In this document: positions 22,976 to 32,788 of the stretch, piece by piece | Numbering within the stretch: position 1 is the stretch's first letter | Layout of the letters: each line of letters starts with the position of its first letter | Program-made: the position numbers and the translations under genes | The notes under the pieces: model-generated | Told to the model about the DNA's origin: nothing | The model's database searches: none | Seen by the model: the letters and a program-made list of their open reading frames with translations, nothing else | Assembly: GCA_002633025.1 (NCBI GenBank) | Contig: NMRB01000194.1 | Coordinates: 124,001 to 188,000 of the forward strand | DNA: 64,000 nt | Source of the DNA: Notospermus geniculatus | Lineage: Eukaryota > Nemertea > Pilidiophora > Heteronemertea > Lineidae | Direction of reading: 5' to 3'

Positions 22976-23187
22976 CTAAAGGAACCCTGTATAGCCACCT
23001 TTTCACAAAGCCGGCACCACCGCGCCACTCTCTAACCCAAGGGACTACTACGTTGTCGGCGAATTGACCTGATTTTCTCCGTACATTTTGTAATGGATTT
23101 TTGTAGTTCGTATTGCTGCCGCTAGGTGGCTCCCTCTATGTCAGCAGTCAAATTACCCATTAGAGATTGCATACCGTGCTCCTTTAA
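22976..23187. mobile_element. TTAA-type MITE, copy 1 (piggyBac/Kolobok-like)
   Basis: The segment is homologous to 34358-34567 along its whole length (shared blocks: gccactctc, aagggacta, gttgtcggcgaa, tttttgtagttcgt, gctaggtggctccctct, gtcaaattaccca). The left end (ctaaaggaaccctgta) and right end (taccgtgctcctttaa) are loosely inverted. The right TTAA is intact; the left is CTAA, one base changed. The interior is not palindromic. Confidence 0.65.
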
Positions 23188-23271
23188 CTTTAGAAGTTCC
23201 AAGTTACATTTGACATGCTGGATGCTGAATACTGATGCAAGGTTGGACTTGGAGGATTTTGTGAAATATTA

Positions 23272-23418
23272 GGGACGTTGACATAAGCGACTTTTCACGG
23301 ATCCTTCGTATACGGATCGAAATGTACATAAAATTTGTCTTCATTGTACAGAATTCTACCCGTATACATGACCATGTACGTATAAGGATCCGTGATAAGT
23401 CGCTGATCTCGACCTCCC
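23272..23418. mobile_element. 147-bp MITE with TA target site
   Basis: The left arm gggacgttgacataagcgac continues ttttcacggatcctt; the right arm is its inverse (aaggatccgtgataagtcgc, then gacctccc). TA flanks both ends (23270-23271 and 23419-23420). The inner parts (cgtatacgg and ccgtatac) also pair. Tc1/mariner-like by target site, non-autonomous by size. Confidence 0.7.
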
Positions 23419-23432
23419 TAATATTTTGACCC

Positions 23433-24844
23433 ACACATCACAGAACTTCAGCCACCATTCTTCACCACTTGGCTCTACAACATTTCCATATTGTTCGACT
23501 GGCGTACGATGAGGACTATTACAGTACTGCGTACACACATCACGGCTGGTGCATTTAGAAACACTGTGAACATCTCCAGTGGAGTGCCGACCGCGGCAGA
23601 TACACACAGAAGCACTAACGAACAACCCGCGCATCTCAACCATCAAGGATTTAAGGAGACAGGTGGTCCTGTTTTAAGTGGAAGAGGCAATGGCTGCATG
23701 AATACACTCGCCGCATTTTATGCTCTTCACTCGCCATGTAATGCATCATCACTGCACACAATGGTTAACTCTGGTTAACCCTTTCTGGCCGGAGCTCGAC
23801 ACGGGTTTCAATCTGTGCCAATCTGTTTCGTGGTTGTCTTCAGCAATTCACATCCAGGACGACTTGTCATTCGGCTACAGGTGACTCTCGTATAGCCAAA
23901 TAATCCTGAAGGAGGGATCACTCATGGAAATTTTAAGAACTTATAAAATTAAATACCCGTTCAGTGGCGTCACGTCATTAGGAGCCCTTGGGGGACGTAA
24001 TGACATCATTTCGTCACATGACATTGCCGACGTCACAGATGACGCGTTGGAAATCTTGACGTCATGACGTCAAAAGGCATCAACAGCATTGTTATTTTTG
24101 TCAATATCTTGATATTTCGAAAACTATAATTCATATCAAAATTTGGGCTTCGTAAGGGCACTTCCCAGGTCTGTCTGCATGTGCATACCAAGTTTGGGGT
24201 GATCCGTTCGTCAGTCTTGGAGAAAATCGTGAACAACGTCAACAAACAAACACACAAACAAACTCTTCTCAAATTTTTAGTATGATTTTGACAATCGGAA
24301 TCATAAAACTCTTGTAGCGAAATGGTTAACTCTCAGATCTTGATACAATGATCTATGTTGATATAACATCACCCGCTGTCATTGTTACACACAATATCGC
24401 CACCAATTTACCAATGCTAGAAGGAATGTACGCCCGGGGTTCAGTCTGAGAGACAGATACACCAAACGAACCACTGCCCGTACATAGAAAACACTACAGA
24501 ATGTCCACAATCGGGCAAAATCTGACAATGAGAGTGAATTACACGAGTTGGTAATCTCCTAGATCACTGTAATCGTGCAAGTTGTTTTATTACTTTCATA
24601 CTCCAACTTAATGAGTCGGCTACAACGGCACCCTGTTGTGCTATTACTACACAGATATATGTTCGCGGTTGACCTGACATCCTTTGCATCTAGAGCTCAA
24701 GCTATTATATGCTTTTATGGCAAAATTGGTGCATCTACTGAACCTGCTATTACACGGTAACCTCTAGCTGGTGATCAGGGTTATTCCAAGGATGTTCAAT
24801 CGGGAAGAGTATGACGTACAGTACAGCAGGACGAAACTGCATAA
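23433..24844. other. Gene-free stretch
   Basis: Contains a double CRE (24057-24072) and a decayed repeat (about 24115-24275) whose minus strand starts with gtttgtttgtgtgtttgttt and reads into a phrase of the kind found downstream of old dispersed elements. No gene is supported. Confidence 0.4.
24057..24072. promoter_or_regulatory. Two adjoining perfect CRE sites
   Basis: TGACGTCATGACGTCA gives two exact cAMP-response-element palindromes head to tail. Within 110 bp upstream are further partial sites (gcgtcacgtca, gacgtcacagatgacg). Such sites bind CREB/ATF dimers in animals. There is no gene context, and CRE-rich MITEs elsewhere in this window (36260 and 50668) suggest a decayed transposon as a possible source. 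Confidence 0.4.
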
Positions 24845-25025
24845 GCCAGGCGTAGATCACACTTGCGACTGGAAGCAACTGATCTGATGAGTCGCCGGTG
24901 ATACGCACTGGGCGCACATCGCAAATTCAGCAACTCAGTAAAACTAGGAGGAGCCAATCAGTCGTCATGTCCTGACCGCATACATTGCACTTGTGACTGG
25001 CAGCAACTAAGGTGACATCCGGAAC
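24845..25025. mobile_element. GTCGC-rich MITE, copy 2 (distant subfamily)
   Basis: ccaggcgtagatcacacttg, gactggaagcaact, gcacatcgcaaattcagcaa and aatcagtcgtcatgtcctga are found reverse-complemented at 51943-52085. The layout resembles the GTCGC family at 10518, but the sequence is a separate subfamily. Confidence 0.5.
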
Positions 25026-25108
25026 GTTGAGACTCAACAAGAGTAGGTTTCATTTAGAAAACTGGCACTGATCAATCGCAAGCCCGAGTACATCGCAGTG
25101 GCTGAACG

Positions 25109-25325
25109 GAACTGGGTACAACTGGTCGCTAGAAAGTTGAAAATGTGCAACTCGCGGTGACTGGCCAAACCTCAGTTCCAGCGAGTCGCAAGGGTGCGTA
25201 CATCGACTGATGTGGCGACTGATCAGTTATCTCCAGTTCCAGCTACATCCTCCCAGTCGCCGGTACGGGTAGCTCAATGGCGACTAGTTGTCTCCAGTCA
25301 CAAGTAAGATGTACCCTAGGCTTTA
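25109..25325. mobile_element. GTCGC-rich MITE, copy 3
   Basis: Closest relative of 10518-10735, with the same orientation and end points (aactgggtacaact at the left, gtaccctaggctttac at the right). Shared blocks include gtgcaactcgcgg, gagtcgcaagggtgcgtaca and gactagttgtctccagtc. Confidence 0.65.
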
Positions 25326-25904
25326 CCTGTTGAGAACCTGCACTGTCAAAGACAGTTGTCCTTTCTACTACATGAAGAGCAAATCTGACCTGGGATCAAA
25401 CCTGCAACCTCAGAGGTGACAGGCCCCAATGTTTCCACTACTCCACTCTGACAACCCACTCCCACTGACAATATTGACACCCAAACACGGCCTAAAGGGT
25501 TAAATCAGAAGCATCATTCCTGGTACGCGTTCCTGGCATTGTTCCCCATCCATACTGTACAGTCAAAGCTGTATTCACTCAGCCACAATAGAAACCACTG
25601 CACCACTGAAATGGGAGACTATCCCTGACACGGCCTTGTGTTACATCTATACAAGTAATGTTCGCTTCCAAACGAGGAAATCCACACACGTTTCCCGTCT
25701 CAAACACGTACTCAGAGGTGCTTGTAAAAAATGGAAGCGTGTAGGAGGAGTGGCTCCCTGGATACACGGCGGTAGAAGTAGCGATGCCAATATGATGGTT
25801 GCTGAACATTGGAACTATGGTTGAAAAACACCCCAGGAAAGTGTATTATTATCATTGAATAGGAATACTGAGATGAGTGATGTTGATTTCAATGTGACAA
25901 GTAA
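25326..25904 (-). other. Gene-free stretch with a SINE-like tRNA fragment
   Basis: Around 25390-25470 the minus strand has a B-box-like phrase (complement of gggatcaaacctgcaacctc) followed by an A-box-like phrase (complement of gtttccactactccactctg). A plus-strand relative is at 26955-27040. The rest has no supported feature. Confidence 0.35.
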
Positions 25905-26560
25905 ATAAATATGCTCAGCTATCATGAAGGTCACAGCGACCTGATTTCACAGTGAGGTCAATGAAATATCCTCAGCTATTATAAGGTCACAGTGACCTCA
26001 TTTCAAATGCAGGTCAATGAAATATGGTCCGCTATCATGAAGGTCACAATGACCTGATTTCACAGTGAGGTCAATGAAATATGCTGAGCTACAATGAAGG
26101 TCACAGCGACCTGATTTCACAGTGAGGTCAATGAAATATGCTCAGCTACAACGAAGGTCACAGCGACCTGATTTCACAGTGAGGTCAATGAAATATGCTC
26201 AGCTATCATGAAGGTCACAGCGACCTGATTTCACAGTGAGGTCAATGAAATACGCTCAGCTATAATGAAGGTCGCAGTGACCCGATTACAGTGAGGTCAA
26301 TGAAATATCCTCAGCTATTATAAAGGTCACAGTGACTCATTTCAAATGCAAGTCAATGAAATATGCTCAACTACCATGAAGGTCAGTGACCTCATTTCAT
26401 GAAGGTCAAAGCGACCTCATTTCAAATGCAGGTCAATGAAATATGCTCAGCTATCATGAAGGTCACTGCGACCTCATTTCAAATGCAGGCCAATGAAATA
26501 TGCTCAGTATCATGTAGGTCACAGCGACCTGATTTCAAATGCAGGTCACAACAGTCTAAT
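25905..26560 (+). repeat. 57-bp minisatellite of nuclear-receptor-like palindromes
   Basis: About eleven units of the form atgctcagctatcatgaagg + tcacagcgacctgatttcac + agtgaggtcaatgaaat are arranged head to tail. Each carries a palindrome AGGTCA-N3-(T/C)GACCT plus a separate AGGTCA half-site. Two palindromes are perfect: 25984-25998 (spacer CAG, identical to the classical vitellogenin estrogen response element core) and 26041-26055 (spacer CAA). Most others have CGACCT in the right half. The array is not open for translation. Receptor binding is inferred from motif identity only. Confidence 0.85.
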
Positions 26561-26930
26561 GTTCAGCAACTTCGATAAACATTTGGATTTACTTTGATCA
26601 ACTGTGGCAACGTCATATCTAACATGACCTACTTGAGTTCTTTCTCGAGCACAACACAGCATCAGCACGTTTTTTCACTCACCCATGCAGAATCCCTTGA
26701 AGAGATAACAAGACAGGACAATGCAGGACGAGCTCCAGCTTGAATTCCACCTCACCAGAAACACGCCGTACACCGACAGCCATGACCAGTCTGAGTGGAA
26801 GGTCTAACCCCTTCGTAATGCTCCATATATTACATCTACCCGCAGGGAGAGAAAACACTCCTGGATATGTCATAATGTTTTCCTTCCCTTTCTTAACACT
26901 CCATTGCTCGCAGGGCCGCAGCGTAGGGGA
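26561..26930. other. Gene-free stretch
   Basis: No supported feature was found. Confidence 0.4.
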
Positions 26931-27050
26931 CAAAATACCAACAAGGGGAGGAGGAGGAGGAGTTAGCAGGAGTGGTGTAGTGGAAACAGCCGCATATCAC
27001 ACCTGAGGTATTGAGTTCAATTCCTGAACACAACTGTACCTCAAGTCATT
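26931..27050 (+). mobile_element. tRNA-derived SINE-like fragment
   Basis: aggagtggtgtagtggaaac resembles an A-box region and gagttcaattcct a B box, about 35 bp apart, as in a tRNA-like SINE head. Related phrases lie at 25390-25470 (minus) and 60245-60320 (plus). No clear tail or target duplication, so bounds are approximate. Confidence 0.4.
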
Positions 27051-27068
27051 TAATTCTTTCAATGCCTA

Positions 27069-27432
27069 AAGGTGCTTACAGGTCGACATTGCGTCTTGAA
27101 GCAACTCGCGGCAACTAGCTTTCCGGCGATGGAAGCAACTCGGAGTGACTGATCAGTTGCCGATTTTGTCGACCTGAGCGCGCTTCGTCTCCAAACAATT
27201 GCCAGATCCGCTGGTCGCCGCGAGTTGCTTCGAGTTGCCCATGTTCTACGTTTCAGCGACTTGTCTCCAGTTCCACTCAGATTCACCGACCTGCACCTGC
27301 TGTTCGAAGTAACTGCCAGTTGCTCCGAGTTCCTCTCAATCGCTGAAATGTCGACCTGCGCGTGTTGGTTTTTTTATCTGCGACGGATCCGTCTAGTTGC
27401 TTCAAGACGCAATGTCGACCTGTAAGCACCTT
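27069..27432. mobile_element. MITE with perfect 38-40 bp TIRs and TA target site
   Basis: The left terminus aaggtgcttacaggtcgaca continues ttgcgtcttgaagcaact, and the right terminus is its exact reverse complement (agttgcttcaagacgcaatg, then tcgacctgtaagcacctt). TA occurs outside both ends (27067-27068 and 27433-27434). The 364-bp interior is full of variants of gcaactcgg/cgagttgc in both senses, so it is self-complementary at several registers. A TA target and perfect long TIRs suggest recent mobility by a Tc1/mariner-like or related transposase supplied in trans. Confidence 0.85.
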
Positions 27433-27434
27433 TA

Positions 27435-27890
27435 TGGATTGAGCTGTGATCGGGATGCGACCTAAGAGCCAGGATCAAACCTTACACTCAACTAAAACCG
27501 AGATGGAGGGCGACATCCCCGAAGCCACCACATCCTTTCTCTTCGCCAAGAATCAATCTTCTGCAGTTTATTTGGAAACTAATGACATCCCCTAGCTACC
27601 AGTATTTCACAGCAACAACAACAAGACACCAACTCCATTACAAACTCCCAAAATCTTCTGCCAACCCTGAGACATATATAAGACAAACTTGAGACCACGA
27701 AATACTTCAGACTAAATTCCCCCATTCTCTTCTCAAACCTGATTAGATTTTCATCAAATCACAGCAGATTTTATGATTATTTGATAAACATGAATGGAGG
27801 AATATTTTAGTTGACAATTTATTATGTTGCAGTTGTGTTTCATAACAGAGGTTGGAATACTGTAGGCCTAACTCAACTGTAAAGCCGGGC
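27435..27890. other. Gene-free stretch
   Basis: No supported feature was found. Near 27470, ggatcaaaccttacactcaa is a weak minus-strand B-box-like phrase. Confidence 0.35.
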
Positions 27891-27892
27891 GT

Positions 27893-28085
27893 ACATCGGA
27901 CTTGCGACTGGAGACAACTAGTCGCCACTGAGCTACCTGGCGACTGGGAGGATCTAGCCGAAACTGGAGGCGACTGATCAGTCGCCAGAAACAGCTGATG
28001 TACACACTCTTCCCTTCTGACATGTGTGACTCACTGGAACTGAGATTTTGCCAGTCGCGGCAAGTTGCACGTGAGTTGAAGGATC
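27893..28085. mobile_element. GTCGC-rich MITE, copy 4 (inverted)
   Basis: Reads agccgggcgtacatcggact, then tgcgactggagacaactagt, then cgactgggaggatcta. This is the reverse complement of the right half of copies 1 and 3, followed by their left half in inverted order. The far end has drifted (tcgcggcaagttgcacg). Confidence 0.65.
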
Positions 28086-29395
28086 ATCAATAGACGGTGC
28101 TGTTTGACAAGGGATCCAATCATAAGCCATCATCACAGGTTTAACTGACGCCGTCGTAACACACTTTCTGATTGGCTAAGATACGCGTACAAAGTTACAC
28201 AGTATATTCATACTCGCGGCAGATTCCCAGTGGAGTTTCCCTGAATCAGACAGCTAACGCCATCTATTAGTTATACCTTGACGATCACATCAACTGAAGC
28301 AGTGTCAGAGCACGGGTAACGTAGCGGGTAGCGGTGAAACTGCAGCAGGAGTTACTGCCCAAGCCACATCGACCTCTACCACTACATTTATGTTACGATT
28401 TTCTGTTGTCTGAGTATACACGAACAATAGATAAGCCTAGTCGTGGCCTAACTGAGTGGTTGCAAAAACTCACTATTCTAAACATTTCCTGAGGAAATTT
28501 TCCGGAACTTCTGAGGAACAACATTTCTTTTTCATGACAAGGTAAAAGGAAAACTTGAATAATGCTGATGTAAGCATAAACAGAGTTGTTTTGACAAATC
28601 ATGATAGCCTCCAGTAGAACAAACTCCGTGTAAATCATTTATTCAAAACACTGAGTTCAATTTCTATAAATACAACAGGAATTCAATGACACAAATAATT
28701 TCAACTTTTTCTTCTAGTTTTGAAATTCTTTAGAAGTAATTAATTATCAAGGAAAAGGGCCTAATCGGTACAAAGTTAAGTTCTGTAAGTGCATAAACAT
28801 TCAATTTTGCGATGAATTTAATATGAATTTTTCATAAGCAGAAGTAAATTTGTTGATTTTGTAACATTATCAACTGAAGAAAATAAATACAAGTAGTTTT
28901 TGACACAGGCAAGAAGAATCCAGGTTACATCAAATCCATTCCATGCTAACTTAAACAATTACCAACATATATTTTGGCGTGTGCCAAAATCAAGATCCAA
29001 TGTAACCGTGTGGGTGAAATATTCTGTAATCTTTTGAATTTACCTTTTTTGAAATGCCTCATGAAGTTCCATCTCCAACCCTGGAGTTGATGTTATGGCC
29101 AGAAGCACAAGATAGCAATGAACAATGGCAAACAGCAGAACCTTCCCAATCATTAATCAAGAATATGAATTATGTATAGAGAAAATGAAGAGAAAATTCA
29201 ATGTGTATTGTACTCTGCCACAATAACCTGATGTCACTGGTGCATTCCTTAAAAGTTTTAAAACCATTGAAGCTGTGATGTACCAAATGAAATAGATCAT
29301 GAAAAAAATGTTTAAATGTTGCAAAATCACTTGTAAGTTCACTCACTTTCGAATTCAGCAATGAATATACATGTACCAGCTAGCGGGTGGTTCAT
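28086..29395. other. AT-rich gene-free stretch
   Basis: No coding region is supported. The last few hundred bases before the minisatellite are AT-rich. Confidence 0.45.
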
Positions 29396-30090
29396 GTATA
29401 CAGCAGCTAGCATGTGACACCTGTAAGCAGCAGCTAGCATGTGGCACCTGTATGCAGCAGCTAGCACGTGGCACCTGTATGCAGCACCCAGTACGAGGCA
29501 CCTGTATGCAGCACCCAGTACGAGGCACCTGTATACGGCAGCTAGCATGAGGCACCTGTATACAGCAGCTAGCATGAGGCACCTGTACACAGCAGCTAGC
29601 ATGAGGCACCTGTACACAGCAGCTAGCATGTGGCACCTGTATACAGCAGCTAGCATGTGGCACCTGTATACAGCAGCTAGCACGTGGCACCTGTACACAG
29701 CAGCTAGCATGTGGCACCTGTATACAGCAGCCAGCATGAGGCACCTGTATGCAGCAGCCAGTATGTGACACCTGTATGCAGCAGCTAGCATGAAGCACCT
29801 GTACACATCAGCTAGCATGTGGCACCTGTACGCAGCAGCCAGTATGTGACACCTTTATACAGCAGCTAGTGTGTGGCACTTATACAGCAGCTAGTTCGTG
29901 ACACCTGTACACAGAAGTGAGCAAGTGGCACAAGCAGCGGGCATGTGGCACTTTATACAGAAGCTGGAATATGTGTCACCTGGAGCAGATGTGGCACCTT
30001 GGGAGAATGTGACACCTGTATAAAGCAGCAAGCATGCGACAGAGCCTGCATAGAGCAGCTAGAATAGATGACACCTGCATACAGCGGAAG
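29396..30090 (+). repeat. 27-bp minisatellite (cagcagctagcatgtggcac + ctgtata)
   Basis: About 25 head-to-tail copies; the first half is nearly uniform and the right end (after about 29,880) is increasingly degenerate with length changes. Because 27 is a multiple of three, the array is open in several frames on both strands. Minus frames give 147-159 codons of a 9-residue repeat such as MLAAVYRCH, and a plus frame gives 109 codons. Openness in three frames at once argues that none is a real protein. Confidence 0.9.
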
Positions 30091-31129
30091 TCAACTCCAT
30101 TGGTTGAAGGAAGCCATCCACAATTCAAGGTCTCACAATGTCAAAACACACACAGTCACTACTCACGCTGAACAGTAGCACCGTGTAACTTATGACTTGT
30201 GTCAGGCGTTTACCATCAGAGAGTTGAGCTCCTAAGAGTTAAAAGGATAGCATGGTAATTGGTTCACTTGGCTGATATAAGCTTAGCCAAGGAAGAAATG
30301 GGGTTTTATGTTCCGGCTAATAGGCCATCATACGTCCATAACTCAGACGGGAAGACCAACGCTAAAATTAAATTACCCAGCGTTCCACATGCCGGCGCAT
30401 ATTACCGAACATGGTGAAGTCGAAGACGTACTAAGGCAGTGCAAGATGCCACGAATGGATGTACAGTGGAACAACGCAGTTCATTTTCTGGTGTTGTGCA
30501 GCTGAAGCAATACAGTGATCTCAGAAATTGTGTAAGTCATTCTGGAGCCTTCTTCCATCATACATCTCCAGATCCTCTGCAAGTCAAAGGAAGCTTTCTC
30601 CTGTAACCCCTGGCGCTCTGCTGGACCTGTGAGTGATCGCTGAAACCATACCTCACAAACCCAGAAGCCTCAGGCCCTCCAACTAGGCCCAAGAAGCTGC
30701 TTTATCACCATGGCTACACGAATTACCACATTTGGCTACAGACAAGTATTGCAGAGGATCATACCATTTGGCTACAACCAACCTTTTGTTTCCAAAGTCT
30801 AATTTTTCCTTTGAATGTCTTCAAAATGTGAATGGAGTCTCTTTACTCTGAAAGACGACTTGTCTCAAGAAATTTCGAACCAACAAACCGCCCCACTCGA
30901 GTGCTTTTTCATTTCGGATGTTGTGCACTTCACTGAAGCTTACGTTCTTCTTTTGAAATAATTGTTATAGGAATTCTTCAAAATAGAAACCTCGATGAGG
31001 GAACTCTTTAGGGAAGCCGGCAAATCAATCTGCGCTGAAGAATATCTTCCAAGGTCGTTAACCATTCACTCGCTAACAGGAATTTCCATCTGAATGACCG
31101 GGAATGTGGATGTAGTTTCAAGCAAGAAA
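30091..31129. other. Gene-free stretch
   Basis: No supported gene was found. A 65-codon frame (30308-30505, +) has no recognised motif. Confidence 0.4.
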
Positions 31130-31280
31130 TGTTACTCAGTGGTACAGTGGTGGAGCATCAGAATCAAGTTGGAGAGGTGATGGGTTCAAAACTAACTGAT
31201 ATGCCACAGACTGTCCTCTCAACTGGCCTGAAAGGATCAAGGGAGGCACTGGGTTCGTTTTCTGGCAAGTCACCACTCTA

Positions 31281-31621
31281 AAGTTAAAGTTAAAGTTTTG
31301 GGTTTATAGTCCGATATCAAGAATATATTACCCAGAATATATATTTGGGTAATATATTCTTACCGATATCAATTACGGTAGAGTTCTCACCCGACTTTAC
31401 ACTTTAACCCAGGTCTATCCTGAAACCTTTCAGTAGAACTCAGATGAGCTGCCCTTTCATCAGCGCTACAATCTGAGCATTTCCGACCGGTACCCATTTA
31501 TACACCTGCGTGGAGAGGTCAGTGAGGCAAAGAGACTTGCCCAAAGTCTCACGCCCAGTAGGATTCGAACCCGGGATCCTCTGACCGCTAGTCGGAGACC
31601 CGAACCACTAAACCACCATGG
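31281..31621 (-). mobile_element. SINE family 1 (gttaaagtt-tailed), nested copy
   Basis: On the minus strand the head reads ccatggtggtttagtggttc (A box) and later gggttcgaatcc (B box). Then come conserved blocks (cgtgagactttgggcaag, cactgacctctccacgcagg, aaatgggtaccggtcgg) and a tail of repeated aactttaacttt. CTCTA flanks both sides (31276-31280 and 31622-31626), a plausible target duplication. A 42-bp palindromic insertion interrupts the tail region. Other copies are at 39325, 45530, 46804 and 58856. Confidence 0.8.
31321..31362. repeat. 42-bp palindromic insertion with 10-bp direct repeats
   Basis: ccgatatcaa occurs at 31311-31320 and again at 31363-31372, bracketing a near-perfect hairpin (aagaatatattaccca and tgggtaatatattctt). 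Other copies of this SINE have only one ccgatatcaa/ctgatatcaa here, so this is an extra insertion. It could be a tiny foldback transposon or a template-switch product. Confidence 0.75.
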
Positions 31622-31776
31622 CTCTATCCTCTCAACTTGTCTTGATCAAGTGATGCCCTGAATGAAACGTACTTCCGAGTTTCCTAGAAAGGTTTTCTGG
31701 AGAGACTGGGGTAATGATGTGAGGTGTGAAGCACTTTGACACTTACAGTGGAAAGCACTTTATACAAGCTTCATAT

Positions 31777-32119
31777 TCATTACTCTATGCTAATTTCACT
31801 CAAATTCATGAAATTACACAGATTTAGAAAAGTTCGAGATTAATTAACAGGACAAAAGATATTGAGACGTGTTCACACCACATGTTCCACCAATTTTTCT
31901 CCGACCACCTCAGGATCATATTACTTCACAAATACAACAAGAGAACGAAGCAGATGTTGGCGACAGTCCTAGGACCACGAACAGATGTCACATGGGACCA
32001 TATCTTGAATGACATAGGCGTTGGCGTAGGCCTAGGCGTATTGGATCAATGCATGGGATATTCCTGGAAGCCACACACAGCGGAACGCTCAGTATTTGCA
32101 CGAAGAACACCCTGGCCTT
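31777..32119. other. Gene-free stretch
   Basis: No supported feature was found. Confidence 0.4.
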
Positions 32120-32360
32120 GGGACTGACAAATTACGTCCTCAAATACGAGGTGTCCTGAATAGAGGTTAGGCTGAATGGAAACCTCTCTGTGTAGGACAA
32201 CTTTTAAGAGTAGCAAATTCTGTTCAAAACGACAGGAGATCTTGATTATACAGAGGCCAGATGGAATGGAAGTGGCCAATACAGGACTGAACTCAGTGTT
32301 CCCAATACAGAGGTGTCCTCAATAGACAGGTCTCTCACTGGCAGAGGTGTCCACAAACTA
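32120..32360. mobile_element. Fragment of the ggacacctct-type dispersed element
   Basis: Phrases such as gaggtgtcctgaatagaggt, cagaggtgtcctcaatagac and ggtctctcactggcagaggt are the minus-strand form of the 17-bp unit at 13.2 kb and resemble 36560-36660. Termini were not identified. Confidence 0.45.
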
Positions 32361-32411
32361 GGTTTCAAACACTGCATTTTTTCTTTATTAGGAGTCCTAT
32401 TCCACCATTTC

Positions 32412-32464
32412 TGCAGAGGCGTAGCTGGGGGGGGGATGCCCCCAGAACAAAAAGGGACAAAATA
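32412..32464 (+). mobile_element. Left end of a hAT-like element, cut by the gap
   Basis: cagaggcgtagctggggggg followed by atgcccccagaac has the CAG(A/G)GGCG start and G-rich/C-rich subterminal pairing of many hAT MITEs. The right end is lost in the 324-N gap. Confidence 0.4.
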
Positions 32465-32788
32465 NNNNNNNNNNNNNNNNNNNNNNNNNNNNNNNNNNNN
32501 NNNNNNNNNNNNNNNNNNNNNNNNNNNNNNNNNNNNNNNNNNNNNNNNNNNNNNNNNNNNNNNNNNNNNNNNNNNNNNNNNNNNNNNNNNNNNNNNNNNN
32601 NNNNNNNNNNNNNNNNNNNNNNNNNNNNNNNNNNNNNNNNNNNNNNNNNNNNNNNNNNNNNNNNNNNNNNNNNNNNNNNNNNNNNNNNNNNNNNNNNNNN
32701 NNNNNNNNNNNNNNNNNNNNNNNNNNNNNNNNNNNNNNNNNNNNNNNNNNNNNNNNNNNNNNNNNNNNNNNNNNNNNNNNNNNNNNNN
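32465..32788. other. Assembly gap (324 N)
   Basis: Run of N. Reading frames spanning it are artefacts. Confidence 1.

Larger units (their letters stand above)
31130..31776 (+). mobile_element. tRNA-headed SINE-like element split by another SINE
   Basis: ggtacagtggtggagcatca with gatgggttcaaaa forms a tRNA-like head. Related sequence resumes after the inserted SINE (31281-31621) and ends in the tail-like gtgtgaagcactttgacact and agcactttatacaagc. The phrase catcctctcaact/tgtcctctcaact occurs on both sides of the insert. The outer element is therefore older than the inner one. Confidence 0.45.

Noticed and set aside
25905-26560. CRISPR array
   Set aside because: Units are contiguous 57-bp repeats without distinct spacers, and the whole window is of animal type.
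29339-29818. 147-159 codon minus-strand frames as a repeat protein
   Set aside because: The 27-bp minisatellite is open in three frames on two strands at once, so openness carries no coding signal.
29396-30090. CRISPR array
   Set aside because: Head-to-tail 27-bp units with no unique spacers.
31500-31625. Genuine tRNA gene on the minus strand
   Set aside because: The tRNA-like head is followed by the conserved SINE body in all copies, and no cloverleaf closes.
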